DNA of 46,004 nucleotides. It comes from JANNHP01 sp031404455. GTDB taxonomy: Bacteria; Planctomycetota; JAJSAM01; JAJVHW01. The notes beneath the pieces were generated by a model. It was given only the letters and a program-made list of their open reading frames with translations. It did no database searches and was not told where the DNA came from. The stretch covers positions 1 to 46,004 of the forward strand of contig JANNHP010000170.1 in assembly GCA_031404455.1 (NCBI GenBank), in the 5' to 3' direction. Positions within the stretch are counted from its first letter, which is position 1. Every line of letters starts with the position of its first letter. The translations under genes and the position numbers were made by a program. This document shows, piece after piece, positions 16,618-27,342 of this stretch.

Positions 16618-17761
16618 CAGCCTGGAACCCCGGCTGACGCGCGGGCAGGTCGTCGAGGTCGACGTCGAGAAGCTCGTCTTCGGCGGCGACGGGCTGGCGC
16701 GCTTCGGCGCGCAGGTCGTGTTCGTGCCGTTCGCGGCTCCCGGCGATCGGCTGCGCATTCGCGTCACCGAGGTCGGCAAGGCGTTCGCTCGCGGGGCGAT
16801 CGTCGAGATCGTCACGCCCGGTCCCGCGCGGCGCGATCCGAAGTGCCGGCACTTCGGCGCTTGCGGCGGATGCCATCTCCAGCACGTCGAGTACGCGGCG
16901 CAACTCGACGCGAAGGCGGCGTTCGTCCGGGAGTCGCTGCGGCGGATCGGCCACATCGACTGGACGGACGAGATCCCCGTCCGCGCCGCCGCGGAGTGGG
17001 CGTACCGCACGCGGACGGAGCTCCAGGCGCGGCGCGGGCACCTCGGCTACTTCCGCGCCGGGACGCACGAGATCGTCGACGTGGAGGAGTGCCCCATCCT
17101 CGTGCCCGAGGCCGAGGCCTTCGTCCGCGGACTCCGCGCCGATCCGCCGCGGAACGCGGTCCACGTGGCGGTCGGCGACGACGGCAACGTCGTGACCGGC
17201 GGCGGCGCGGCCATCCGCCAGCGCGTCGCGGGCTTCGACTTCGAGTTCGCGGCCGACTCGTTCTTCCAGGGCAACCGACTCCTCGCCGACGACCTCGTCC
17301 GCGAGGCCACGGGCGGCGCCGCGGGGGAACTCGCGATCGACCTCTTCGCCGGCGCGGGACTCTTCTCGCTGCCGCTCTCGCGCGGCTTCCGCGAGGTCGT
17401 CGCCGTGGAGAGCCGCCGGGCCGCGTCGCGCCGCGCCGAGGCGAACGCCGCGCGCGCCGCCGTGACGAACGTCCGCTTCGTCGCCGAGTCGGTGGAGACG
17501 TGGCTCGCGCGTCCGCTGCCCTCACCGCCGGACCTCGTGCTGCTCGATCCGCCGCGCACGGGCGCCGGTCCCAGCGTCGTCGGCGCGATCGCGGCGCTCG
17601 GCGCGCGCGACGTCACCTACGTGTCCTGCGATCCGGCGACCCTCGCGCGCGACCTGCGCCTCCTCCTCGACCGCGGATACCGCCTCGTCTCCGTCGTGGC
17701 GATCGACCTCTTCCCGCAGACGTACCACGTCGAGACGGTCGCGAAGCTCCGCCGCGACTGA
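16556..17761 (+). CDS. 23S rRNA/tRNA (uracil-5-)-methyltransferase, RlmD/TrmA family
   Basis: SAM-dependent m5U methyltransferase acting on rRNA or tRNA. About 401 residues if it starts at GTG 16556. An N-terminal TRAM domain (GQVVEVDVEKLVFGGDGLAR) is followed by an iron-sulfur motif C97-x5-C103-GG-C106 with a fourth ligand C179, then the SAM domain (DLFAGAGLFSLPL), the DPPRTG motif and the catalytic Cys C358 in VSCDPATLARDL. The FeS cluster points to RlmC/RlmD rather than TrmA. The start is uncertain: the frame stays open upstream into the tricorn promoter, and the only nearby start codons (GTG 16556, 16568) lie between two GGGGTCAGACCCC repeats, so a repeat insertion may have rebuilt the 5' end. 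No strong ribosome site is visible. Confidence 0.9.
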   Translation: MPAEVPGHASEPRAAERGQTPSLEPRLTRGQVVEVDVEKLVFGGDGLARFGAQVVFVPFAAPGDRLRIRVTEVGKAFARGAIVEIVTPGPARRDPKCRHFGACGGCHLQHVEYAAQLDAKAAFVRESLRRIGHIDWTDEIPVRAAAEWAYRTRTELQARRGHLGYFRAGTHEIVDVEECPILVPEAEAFVRGLRADPPRNAVHVAVGDDGNVVTGGGAAIRQRVAGFDFEFAADSFFQGNRLLADDLVREATGGAAGELAIDLFAGAGLFSLPLSRGFREVVAVESRRAASRRAEANAARAAVTNVRFVAESVETWLARPLPSPPDLVLLDPPRTGAGPSVVGAIAALGARDVTYVSCDPATLARDLRLLLDRGYRLVSVVAIDLFPQTYHVETVAKLRRD

Positions 17762-17784
17762 CGGATCTCGATCTCGAGAGTCGG

Positions 17785-17812
17785 CCGGGGCGGCCGCGTC
17801 CGGCCGCCCCGG
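17785..17812 (+). terminator. GC-rich hairpin after the methyltransferase gene
   Basis: Perfect 12-base arms (CCGGGGCGGCCG and its complement) with a 4-base loop, 24 bases after the stop at 17761. There is no T-run after it, so factor-independent termination is uncertain. Confidence 0.55.
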
Positions 17813-17836
17813 TCAAGGACGAGTCGCCGCTCCGGC

Positions 17837-18075
17837 TAGCCCGCATCTCTCACCAAGCTTCGCGCCTGGCCGGTCTTCCGGGCCGATGGCTGCGTTGTGG
17901 CGCTTGCGAAGACCTGCCAAGGTCGGCGCTGCGCGCCCCGCCTTGCCCTCGGACCCGGAATCCTCGGCCAGGACACTCTGTCGCCGCGCGAACGATCGTC
18001 GAAACGGCGTGAGATCCAAGCCCTACCTGTTCTTGATGCCACTCCCGCGCCAACCCTGGTGAGAGATGCGGGCTA
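17837..18075. mobile_element. MITE-like element with terminal inverted repeats and TA flanks
   Basis: TAGCCCGCATCTCTCACCA (17837-17855) is exactly repeated in inverse at 18057-18075, and similarity continues inward for about 14 more bases with three mismatches. If the flanking TA at 17837-17838 and 18074-18075 is a target duplication, the element spans 17839-18073. TA duplication is typical of IS630/mariner-type elements. No transposase fits in 235 bases, so it would be non-autonomous. It occupies most of the 311-base gap between 17761 and 18073. Its end supplies the G of the TAG stop of the minus-strand gene, suggesting insertion at that gene's 3' end. Confidence 0.6.
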
Positions 18076-21000
18076 ACGGTTCCAGCCGAAGACGCGGAGG
18101 TTCTCGCCGCCGGGACTCCGCGCGGGCGGGGTCTCGGTCAGCAGGATCATCGACGGCTCGGAAGTCCCCGAGAGGTCGCCGATGACGATGTCGTTCGCCT
18201 CTCCCGTCGCCGACGTCGCCGGCGGCAGGTAGACGTTGGCGTCCGTGAAGACGAGCCCCGCGCCGCCGCGCAGGAGCCGAGTGGACCTCGCCGCGCCGCC
18301 CGCGCCATCCGCGAGCGCATCCGTCGTGCCGACGGCGATGTCGAGCAGACCGTCGCCGTCGAAGTCGAAGACCGCGAGTGCGGCACCCCGCAGATCGTCG
18401 TCCAGGGTCCCGGCGAGCGGTGCCGACGGCACGGCCGACGACGTGACGCTCACGAAGGCCGCACCGTCGTTGCGCAGCATGCGCAGCGCCGGCGTGGCGT
18501 GAGACGCCGTTCCGGCGTAGGCATCGGTCCCGGCGCGGTGCACGAGCACCATGTCGAGATCGCCGTCCGAGTCGAGGTCGGCGAGCGCCAGCCTGTCGGC
18601 CTGCCAGTACTCGAAGCCCGACCCGGCCGGCATCCACGTGCCGGTCCCGTCCGTGAACACGCCCGCGCCGTCGTTGATGAGCACGCGCGTCGCGATCCGC
18701 GGCGAGTCCTGTCCGGCGTTGGTCAGACCGAACGCCGTGACGCTGGTCGGGTCGTCCCACGTGAGCACGACGTCGAGATCGCCGTCTCCGTCGATGTCGG
18801 CGAGCTTCAGGTCGCGCGCGTGGAAGGCGGGCAGCGTGGCGTCCATCGCGGCGCCGCGCGGAAGACTCATGAACGTCGCGTCGCGGAAGTCCTCGCCAAG
18901 GGCGACACGGTTCTCGAAGACGAGCAGCGCAGGCGCCTCCACGGCCGTGCCGTAGATCGAGTAGTTGGCCCCGGCGTTCGCCGAGTAGCTGTACCCGCCG
19001 GAGAACGTGACGTCGGCGAGGGGGATGTGGAGTGTCCCGGCGCGGGGGCGGTCCGTGCCGACGACGAGGTCCGCGTCGCCGTCGCCGTCGAGGTCGCCGA
19101 GCGCGGCGCAGGTCGCCCGCCCGGAGATCGACGCGTCGGGCGCGAACAGCTTGAACTGCGCGCCGGTGGTCGTGTCGAAGCAGTACCAGGGCTCGGTGCG
19201 CACGCGCGGACCGGACTTGTCGTAGACGAACGAACCGGACCCGGCGTTGCGGAACACGCGCGCCTCGAACTCGCCACCGAGCTCGTCGGTGACGCGCCCG
19301 CCCGTGATGACGATGTCCGGCAGGTGGTCGCCGTTCACGTCGCCCGCCGAGACCGCCAGCGCCTTCCAATCGTCGAGGCCTGCGGGATCGGCGAGCGCAG
19401 GCGGGAGGCTGGACGCAGTGACGTCGGCGAAACCGGCGGCGCCCCTGAAGAAGAGCCGCGTGAACTCGCTGCGCGTCCCGGGCGAGGCATCGTCCGACAC
19501 GACCACGAGGTCGTCGGCGAGACCGTCGCCGTCGAAGTCGGCGACCGCACCCCGCCATCCGGTCAGGTCGTCGAGGGCCGAGGCGCCCGGCGATTCCGCG
19601 GCCGTCTCGTCCTCCCATCCGACGAGCCGGATCGCGCCGACGCGCACCGCGCTCTGTCCGAACGAGTCGGTGACGACGAGGTCGGCCGCGCCGATCGGCG
19701 CCGCACCCGTCGTGAACGTGAGCGCGTTCGCCGTCGCGGAGATCACCGTGCCTGCCGTGCCGCCGAGCGTCACGGTCCCGGTGGCTTCCAACCCGGTGCC
19801 GATGACGGTCACCACCGTCCCGCCGACCGCCGCGGCGTGCGACGCGTCGAGGAGGTTCCCGCCGGTCGCCACGGCAGACTGGATCGTGGGAGCGCCGCGG
19901 ATCTCGAAGCCGGCACCGGGTGCGATCGCGTCGAAGCGGTCACGGACCGCGAAGGAACAGATGCCGGCGCCCATCGCGGGCGACGCGAAACGCAGGTGCG
20001 TGGAGTCCACGAACGTCGTCGCGACCGCGCTGCCGTCGAGAATGATGCGATCCGCCGGCTCGAAGCCCGTTCCGGTGACGGTGATCGTCAGACCGCCCGC
20101 GACGGGACCCCAGGCCGGCGAGAACGGCGACGCCGCGATCTGCGGCGCCGACTTGTAGGTGTACTTGAACCCCGACGGCGTCGAGCGGCCGAAGGCGTCC
20201 TCGACGTACACGGTCACGTTTCCGGTGCCCGGCGGGACCACGACGCGCATCCGGGCCGGGTTCGTCACCGTGAGGACGGTCGCCGGCGCGAGACCGAACC
20301 GCACGGTCTGACCCGATGCGAAGTTCGTCCCGCGCAGCCAGAGGGTCTCGCCGCCCGCCGCGCGTCCGAGCCGCACCTGGCGGTCGCCATCGTCCACGAG
20401 GTCCGCGATCGCCGGAGCCTCGACGTAGTGGAAGTAGCCGGGGCGGACGCACGACTGACCGTCGGCGCCGACGATCGCGACGTCCACGGTCTTGCCGGCG
20501 GCGATGGGCGGCGGGATCACGTCGATCGAACCGGCGGAGCGCACCATCGCCGTGGCGCGTTCGCGGCCGAAGAAGACAGCCGGCGGCGTCACGGCCGAGA
20601 AGTTGCCGCCCGTCATGTGCACGATGCCTCCCGCGATCCCGCGGATCGGCGCGTCCCGCGTCTCGAGCCACGGCTCCGCGTCCGCGAGCCGGATCGGCTT
20701 CTTGTTCGCCGGACGGCCCTGCGGCGTCACGCGCACGCTCACGTTCACGACGGGCGAGCCGCCCGATCGCACGAGGTGCAGTCCGTAGGTCCCGTCTCCC
20801 GACATCAGCGTGAGGCCCTTCACGGCGAACGAGGTCCTCCCCGTCGAGACCGTCACGCCGGACACGGGCCGGTGCGACGGATCCTCGATGGAGCCGAGCG
20901 ACACCGGCGCATCGGTCGGACGCCAGCTCACCCTGACGTCGAGAGTGGCGCCCGTGACCCCCTCGAAGTCGATGCGCGTGTCGTCCTGCGCCGCCAGCGC

Positions 21001-21435
21001 GAGTTTTCGCAGGCGCAGATCCGCCGCCCGTGCGACGCCGAACTCGACGGCGTAGGCGCCCTCGGTGGCGTCCCTGCCCGTCACGCGAACCGCCCAGCGC
21101 CCCGTCTCGGGCACCACGAACCCGCGGAGCGCGAGCGACTTGCCGCCGGACCTCTCCGCAACGGCGGGAGCGATCTCCGAGCCGCCGGGCCCGACGAGCG
21201 TGAGGCGCGGCATCAACGCCGAGCCCTTCGCCACCTTGAGCGAGACGCTCACCTTCTCGCCCTTCAGAAGATGTGCGACGTAGTCGTCGGCGTCGGGATC
21301 GGAGCAGTTGCGCGCGATCGAGGCCTCGTAGCGGCCGGAGCCGAACGGCGGACCGTACGGGTCGCCCCCCCGCGCGGGCGCGGCGAACGCCGCGAGCGCG
21401 AGCACGACGGCGAAAGCGATTGGCGAGCGCTTCAT
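18073..21435 (-). CDS. Secreted IPT/TIG and FG-GAP repeat protein with PPC-like N-terminus
   Basis: A 1120-residue exported surface protein. Signal peptide 1-23 (ends AAPARGGD); the start ATG follows GGAGG. Residues about 30-250 resemble two PPC-like beta-sandwiches like those of the two large cytochromes. Residues about 265-635 contain four IPT/TIG immunoglobulin-like repeats (pattern GGTVVTVIGTGLEATGTV). Residues about 650-1090 hold at least six FG-GAP/VCBS-type calcium loops, such as DFDGDGLADD, DVNGDHLPD, DLDGDGDAD, DIDGDGDLD, DLDSDGDLD and DFDGDGLLD, forming a putative beta-propeller. No heme or catalytic motif was seen. Role: adhesion or extracellular scaffold (inference). The stop codon lies in the inverted repeat of the element at 17837-18075, so the C-terminus may have been altered. 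CRP-type palindromes lie upstream. Confidence 0.88.
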   Translation of the reverse strand: MKRSPIAFAVVLALAAFAAPARGGDPYGPPFGSGRYEASIARNCSDPDADDYVAHLLKGEKVSVSLKVAKGSALMPRLTLVGPGGSEIAPAVAERSGGKSLALRGFVVPETGRWAVRVTGRDATEGAYAVEFGVARAADLRLRKLALAAQDDTRIDFEGVTGATLDVRVSWRPTDAPVSLGSIEDPSHRPVSGVTVSTGRTSFAVKGLTLMSGDGTYGLHLVRSGGSPVVNVSVRVTPQGRPANKKPIRLADAEPWLETRDAPIRGIAGGIVHMTGGNFSAVTPPAVFFGRERATAMVRSAGSIDVIPPPIAAGKTVDVAIVGADGQSCVRPGYFHYVEAPAIADLVDDGDRQVRLGRAAGGETLWLRGTNFASGQTVRFGLAPATVLTVTNPARMRVVVPPGTGNVTVYVEDAFGRSTPSGFKYTYKSAPQIAASPFSPAWGPVAGGLTITVTGTGFEPADRIILDGSAVATTFVDSTHLRFASPAMGAGICSFAVRDRFDAIAPGAGFEIRGAPTIQSAVATGGNLLDASHAAAVGGTVVTVIGTGLEATGTVTLGGTAGTVISATANALTFTTGAAPIGAADLVVTDSFGQSAVRVGAIRLVGWEDETAAESPGASALDDLTGWRGAVADFDGDGLADDLVVVSDDASPGTRSEFTRLFFRGAAGFADVTASSLPPALADPAGLDDWKALAVSAGDVNGDHLPDIVITGGRVTDELGGEFEARVFRNAGSGSFVYDKSGPRVRTEPWYCFDTTTGAQFKLFAPDASISGRATCAALGDLDGDGDADLVVGTDRPRAGTLHIPLADVTFSGGYSYSANAGANYSIYGTAVEAPALLVFENRVALGEDFRDATFMSLPRGAAMDATLPAFHARDLKLADIDGDGDLDVVLTWDDPTSVTAFGLTNAGQDSPRIATRVLINDGAGVFTDGTGTWMPAGSGFEYWQADRLALADLDSDGDLDMVLVHRAGTDAYAGTASHATPALRMLRNDGAAFVSVTSSAVPSAPLAGTLDDDLRGAALAVFDFDGDGLLDIAVGTTDALADGAGGAARSTRLLRGGAGLVFTDANVYLPPATSATGEANDIVIGDLSGTSEPSMILLTETPPARSPGGENLRVFGWNR

Positions 21436-21518
21436 CGAGAGCCTCCGGAGGGGACTTGGTGCGGACGGAAGGAACCAGAATTCGGCCGCGATGTTGACGC
21501 GGCGGGCCGCTCGGGGTC

Positions 21519-21571
21519 GTGACCCTCATCACGAGGCGTGACGTCCATCGCGCCGGCGTGACCCCGGTCAT
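21519..21571. promoter_or_regulatory. Tandem CRP-type operators upstream of the IPT/FG-GAP gene
   Basis: GTGACCCTCATCAC at 21519-21532 and GTGACCCCGGTCAT at 21558-21571, with a weaker copy GTGACGTCCATCGC at 21538-21551. The spacing of 19-20 bases is about two helical turns. The nearest site is centred 90 bases before the start at 21435. Confidence 0.6.
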
Positions 21572-21650
21572 TCGACGCAATCGGCACTTCCGCGATCTGA
21601 AGGGGGAAGCCGCCCGGCGTGAGCCTCGCGGACGCGATTTCGCCGCCCGG

Positions 21651-22372
21651 TCAGGTTGCGAGCGCGGCGACGAGGCGCCGCAATTCGTCGTCGGTCTCGC
21701 CCGGACCGTCCACGGTCTGCGCCACTTCGTCGCGGAGCAGTTCGCGGCAGCGGCGCCGCAGGTGGTGGACGGCGACCTTCACGGTCGCCTCCGTCGTGCC
21801 GAACGCCGCGGCGACTTCCGCGTACGGCTTCGCCTCGCCCGGGCCGCCGACGTGAGGCAGGAGTGCCTCGAGACGCGCCGGATCGCCGCGGTGGTCGTTG
21901 CGCAGGCGCGCGAGCGCGCGGTCGAGGAGCGTCATCGCCCAGCGCCGCTCGTAGAGCGCTTCGGGCGTCCGCTCGTCCACGGGTTCCATCGAGTAGCGGC
22001 GCTCGCCGTCGTCGATCTCGAACGGCAGTCGCACGCGGTCGCCGCCGCGCTTCGCCGCCGCGTCCTTCGCGCGTACGTGCGAGGCGTGCCGCTGGAACGC
22101 CGTGAGCAGGAACGTGCGGAACCGTCCGCGCCCGGGGTCGGCGGTGGCGAGCGACTCGCGTTCGAGGAGGACGAGGAAGTAGCCCTGGACGAGGTCCTGC
22201 GCGTCCTCGGGCGCGGCACCGCGGCGCCGGGCATACGCGTAGAGCGGATACCAGTAGGAAGCGCAGAGCGACTCGAGCGCGCTCTTCGCCGCGGTATCGT
22301 CGCCGCGCGTCGCGAGGACGACGGACCAGCGCGTCGTCGCGAAGCGGGGCGATCCGCGCGGCGCGCCGTCGG

Positions 22373-22376
<4 letters not shown>
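21651..22376 (-). CDS. ECF-type RNA polymerase sigma factor, kinase-linked type
   Basis: A 241-residue sigma-70 family factor that redirects RNA polymerase. Start GTG 22376 overlaps the stop of the upstream kinase gene (GTGA), which fixes the start. Region 2 is visible at residues about 25-85 (ESLCASYWYPLYAYARRRG, then PEDAQDLVQGYF), region 4 at about 185-225 with a helix-turn-helix (YAEVAAAFGTTEATVKVAVH). The N-terminal RFATTRWSVVLA and central ADPGRGRFRTFLL patterns are those of the ECF factors found beside Ser/Thr kinases in Planctomycetota and Verrucomicrobiota. No anti-sigma gene is present; control by the overlapping kinase gene's product is the likely mechanism (inference). Confidence 0.9.
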
Positions 22377-24211
<1,835 letters not shown>

Positions 24212-24332
24212 GGCTGCGGTCTCCTCGGTTCCCTACGGAGGGATTCCCGGACCGCAGCGGAAGGTTAGTCGGAATCGAGAGGGCGGCGATCACGCGTCCG
24301 TGACCGCCGCCCCATGTCCCTTCGAAGTCGTG

Positions 24333-27185
24333 CTACTTGTTCTTCTCGGCTCGCTCCACGTCGAGCCGCCAGATCGACGTCGTCCCGCTGATCTCGTTCG
24401 CGACGACCAGCAGCGGCTTCTTCACCGGGCTCTGGTTCGCCGGGATGAAGAGCATCCCCTCGGGTCCGAGGTCCCCCGCCGCGCCCGCCGCGGTGTCGCC
24501 GGCGAAGTCCCGGTCGTTCACGTACTTCACGAACACCGGCGTCCGCGGATCGGTCACGTCGTAGATCATGAAGCCGCCGATGCGCTCGAGACCGAGGAAG
24601 GCATACGTGCGGTCGCCGACCTTGCCGACCGTCACACCTTCAGGCTCCGGTCCCTTGTTGTCGCTGCGGGTGTCGAACGATGCATTCGTCGCGTGGTCGG
24701 AGTTGAACTGCCCGGGGAAGGCCGAAGCCGTCACGCGTTCGATCTCGTCGCCGCTGTCCCAGACGAGGTCGCCCGTCGCGCTCCAGACGGACATCGAGCG
24801 AGCGCCGAACGTGTAGAGCTGGTCGAAGTCGCCGTCGTTGTCGGTGTCGCCGAGCGTGCTGGTGATCACGAGCCGCCCGAGCTGCTGGTCGAGCCGGAGC
24901 GTCGCCGGATCCTTGAACGCCGCGGGGTCGAGCGTGACGTCCTTGACGCGCTTCTCCTCGTTGAAGCCGGTCCAGGCGCGCGTGTCGCCCTCGTTGGCCG
25001 TGAAGAGGAAGGTGCCGTCGTCGGTCGTGGACGACGCGATCGCGTCGGGCTGGTACATGCCCCTCACCGGCCAGTTGCGGATGTTGATCTTCGTGTCCCG
25101 GTCGCTCGCGTCGAGGCCCGTCCCCGAGACCGTGATGATCCCGAGCGTCGGCGCGACGGGCGTCGCGCGGAAGTCGAGGCGCCCCGTCGTCTGATCGAAC
25201 GTGCCGGCCAGGTTGAAGTCGTTGTCGTTGATCACCGCGATCCGGTTCCGGTCGATGACGCAGAGCCCCTCGACCTTGTCGAACGCGTCGTAGCCGGCCG
25301 TGACCAGGTCCACGTAGAGGTCCTTGCGCACCGGCTTGACGCCGATCGCCGCGAGGTTCGCGGGCAGCGTGGTGTCGAGCGTGCCGCCGGGGCCGACGAT
25401 ACCCGCCGCGAGCGTCTGCAGGTTCGTCGCGCCGCCGAGGCTCACGCGCCAGACCTTCTTCTGCGCCGCGGCGCCCGTCAGGTCGTCGCGCTCGACGACG
25501 AGGAACTCGCCCGCACCCACGGCGACCGCGTCGCCGATCTTGTCGGGACCCGCTCCGTCCCTGCCTTCGAGGACGTAGGCGTACTGCGCCGTCGTCGCGA
25601 GCGTGACGGTGTCGAACTCGACGATGCGGCAGACGTAGCCCGCCTTCGAGTTCGCGTCGCTCGCGGTGTCGGGGTTGTCGATCGGGCTCTGGACGAATGC
25701 GTACAGCTTCGTGCCGAAGAGCGCGACGGCTTCGAAGCCGCGGTTCGCGCGGCGCTGGCCGAGTTCCGCGGGGAGCGCCTCGATGCCCGTGGTGACGCCG
25801 CCCGCGTTCGAGCCCGTGGGGACGTAGCGCGCGAGGAGGAGGCCCGTGGCGTCGAAGTGGTAGATCGACGGGCGGTACTCCTCGACCATCCAGAACGTGC
25901 CGTCGGGCGCCGTGACGACGCCCTCGAAGTCGGCGCCGAGCGGGTCGCGAGCGAGCACGCTGCCGCGCAGGTCGATCGGGATCTCGTCGGCGAAGGCGGC
26001 ATTGTTCGCGCCGGTGCGGTTCGGAAGGCCCGTCATCGCGCTGCCGTCGGTGCGCTTCAGCGGGATCCGCTGCCCGAGCGTGACGGCACGCGTCGCCGGA
26101 TCCACCTCGAAGCGGACGAGCTCGGGCTGGAAGGAAGGCAGCGCGAACGGTCGCTCGCGGATCGTGTCGCCGTCGGTGTCCTTCGGCTCGCCGTTCGGCC
26201 CGCGGTCGGGGTGCGTCAGGAACTTCAGCCGGCCGGTCGCCGAGTCGATCCCCTCGAAGTGGAGGCCCGAGAAGCCGCCGAGCAGGATCTGCTGCCCGTC
26301 GGCCGTCGTCCCGAGGACCGGCATCGCCGGGAACGGCGCGAGCGCCGTCTGCGCGGTGACGCGTCCGTAGTCCTTGAAGCCGAGACCCTCGACGCTCGTG
26401 ACCGTCTTCGTGACGAGGTCCACGATCGCGATCGCGTTGCTCTCCTGGAGCGTCACCCACGCCTTCGTCGAGTCGGGCGACACGGTGATGTACTCGGGCT
26501 CGAAGTCCTGGGCCGCCGTCGCACCGGGACGGCCGATGCGCGCGCCCGCCTCGAGCGTCGTGCCGTTGAAGGCGCCGAAGCCCACCTGCGTCACATCCGC
26601 CTGGGTGACCTTCTTCGGCCCCTTCGACACGTCGATGATGCTGATCGAGCCTTCGGGATCGACCGTGAGGTCGTCGGAGGGCTCGCCCTCGTTCGCCACG
26701 AGCAGGAGGTCGCCGTCCGGCGTGATCGTGAGCATGTCGGGCAGGGCGCCGACCGTCACCTCGCTGATGAACCGGCCCTTCATGTCGAAGAAGACGACCT
26801 TTCCCGGGTCGGTCTTGACGGCCGCCTGGATCGCCACCGCGACCGACTTCCTGCCGACGGCCACGCTCTGCGCGGATGCGCCGTAGGGCGTCACGTCGAT
26901 CGAGAAGAGGAACTTCGGCACCGACGGGTTCTTGATGCTGAGCACGTCCACGCGCGGCGCGGCGGCGGTGCCGTTGACGACGAAGAGCCGGTCGCTCCCG
27001 GGGTCGAACGCGGCGATCTCGGCGCCGCCCTGGTCGAAGACGTTGGCCGCGAACGTGCCGAGCTTGGTCACCTGCACGCCGGTCTGCGGCTGCTTCGGCT
27101 TCGCGTCGGCGAACTCGTGGTGCCCGATCGCGAGCACGGCGATCAGCGCGGCGACGAGACACGGGAACGAACGGGACGGCTGCAT
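24333..27185 (-). CDS. Secreted choice-of-anchor I family protein with inserted phytase-like domain
   Basis: A 950-residue exported protein. The signal peptide covers about residues 1-28; AGGAGG precedes the ATG. The N-terminal third and C-terminal third together form a choice-of-anchor I-type beta-propeller (patterns such as PDMLTITPDGDLLLVANEGE and, near the end, GPEPEGVTVGKVGDRTYAF). The middle, about residues 260-670, looks like an inserted esterase-like/phytase-type propeller (FEGVVTAPDGTFWMVEEYRP, RGFEAVALFGTKLYAF, KVEGLCVIDRNRIAVINDND). A Ca-type loop DTDNDGDFD is present near residue 775. It is likely a periplasmic or surface phosphoesterase-like protein; substrate unknown. No operon partner is evident: 121 bases separate it from the kinase gene. 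Confidence 0.8.
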   Translation of the reverse strand: MQPSRSFPCLVAALIAVLAIGHHEFADAKPKQPQTGVQVTKLGTFAANVFDQGGAEIAAFDPGSDRLFVVNGTAAAPRVDVLSIKNPSVPKFLFSIDVTPYGASAQSVAVGRKSVAVAIQAAVKTDPGKVVFFDMKGRFISEVTVGALPDMLTITPDGDLLLVANEGEPSDDLTVDPEGSISIIDVSKGPKKVTQADVTQVGFGAFNGTTLEAGARIGRPGATAAQDFEPEYITVSPDSTKAWVTLQESNAIAIVDLVTKTVTSVEGLGFKDYGRVTAQTALAPFPAMPVLGTTADGQQILLGGFSGLHFEGIDSATGRLKFLTHPDRGPNGEPKDTDGDTIRERPFALPSFQPELVRFEVDPATRAVTLGQRIPLKRTDGSAMTGLPNRTGANNAAFADEIPIDLRGSVLARDPLGADFEGVVTAPDGTFWMVEEYRPSIYHFDATGLLLARYVPTGSNAGGVTTGIEALPAELGQRRANRGFEAVALFGTKLYAFVQSPIDNPDTASDANSKAGYVCRIVEFDTVTLATTAQYAYVLEGRDGAGPDKIGDAVAVGAGEFLVVERDDLTGAAAQKKVWRVSLGGATNLQTLAAGIVGPGGTLDTTLPANLAAIGVKPVRKDLYVDLVTAGYDAFDKVEGLCVIDRNRIAVINDNDFNLAGTFDQTTGRLDFRATPVAPTLGIITVSGTGLDASDRDTKINIRNWPVRGMYQPDAIASSTTDDGTFLFTANEGDTRAWTGFNEEKRVKDVTLDPAAFKDPATLRLDQQLGRLVITSTLGDTDNDGDFDQLYTFGARSMSVWSATGDLVWDSGDEIERVTASAFPGQFNSDHATNASFDTRSDNKGPEPEGVTVGKVGDRTYAFLGLERIGGFMIYDVTDPRTPVFVKYVNDRDFAGDTAAGAAGDLGPEGMLFIPANQSPVKKPLLVVANEISGTTSIWRLDVERAEKNK

Positions 27186-27342
27186 CGGCGGACCTCCTGG
27201 TTTCGGGGAACCGCGTCTCTAGTCCCGGTTCGCAACGTGCGCGTGAACCGGGCGAGGAGTCCGTGTCAAGCCGGCTGGAAGCGCTGCGGCGCCGTCCCGC
27301 GGTCTTCATCTTCCCTGAACACGAGCCTTTACATTCCCAGCC

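Noticed and set aside
17813..18053. Short open frames inside the TIR element as small genes
   Set aside because: They lie wholly within the repeat element in several frames, with no ribosome sites or recognised domains.
18499..21522. 1007-residue open frame opposite the IPT/FG-GAP gene
   Set aside because: Same composition bias and no recognisable domain; the minus strand carries clear calcium-loop repeats and a signal peptide.
24289..24304. ATCAC-N6-GTGAC near the kinase gene as a possible CRP-type site
   Set aside because: The half-sites are in everted order (TCAC before GTGA), unlike all the others, so it is not the same operator.
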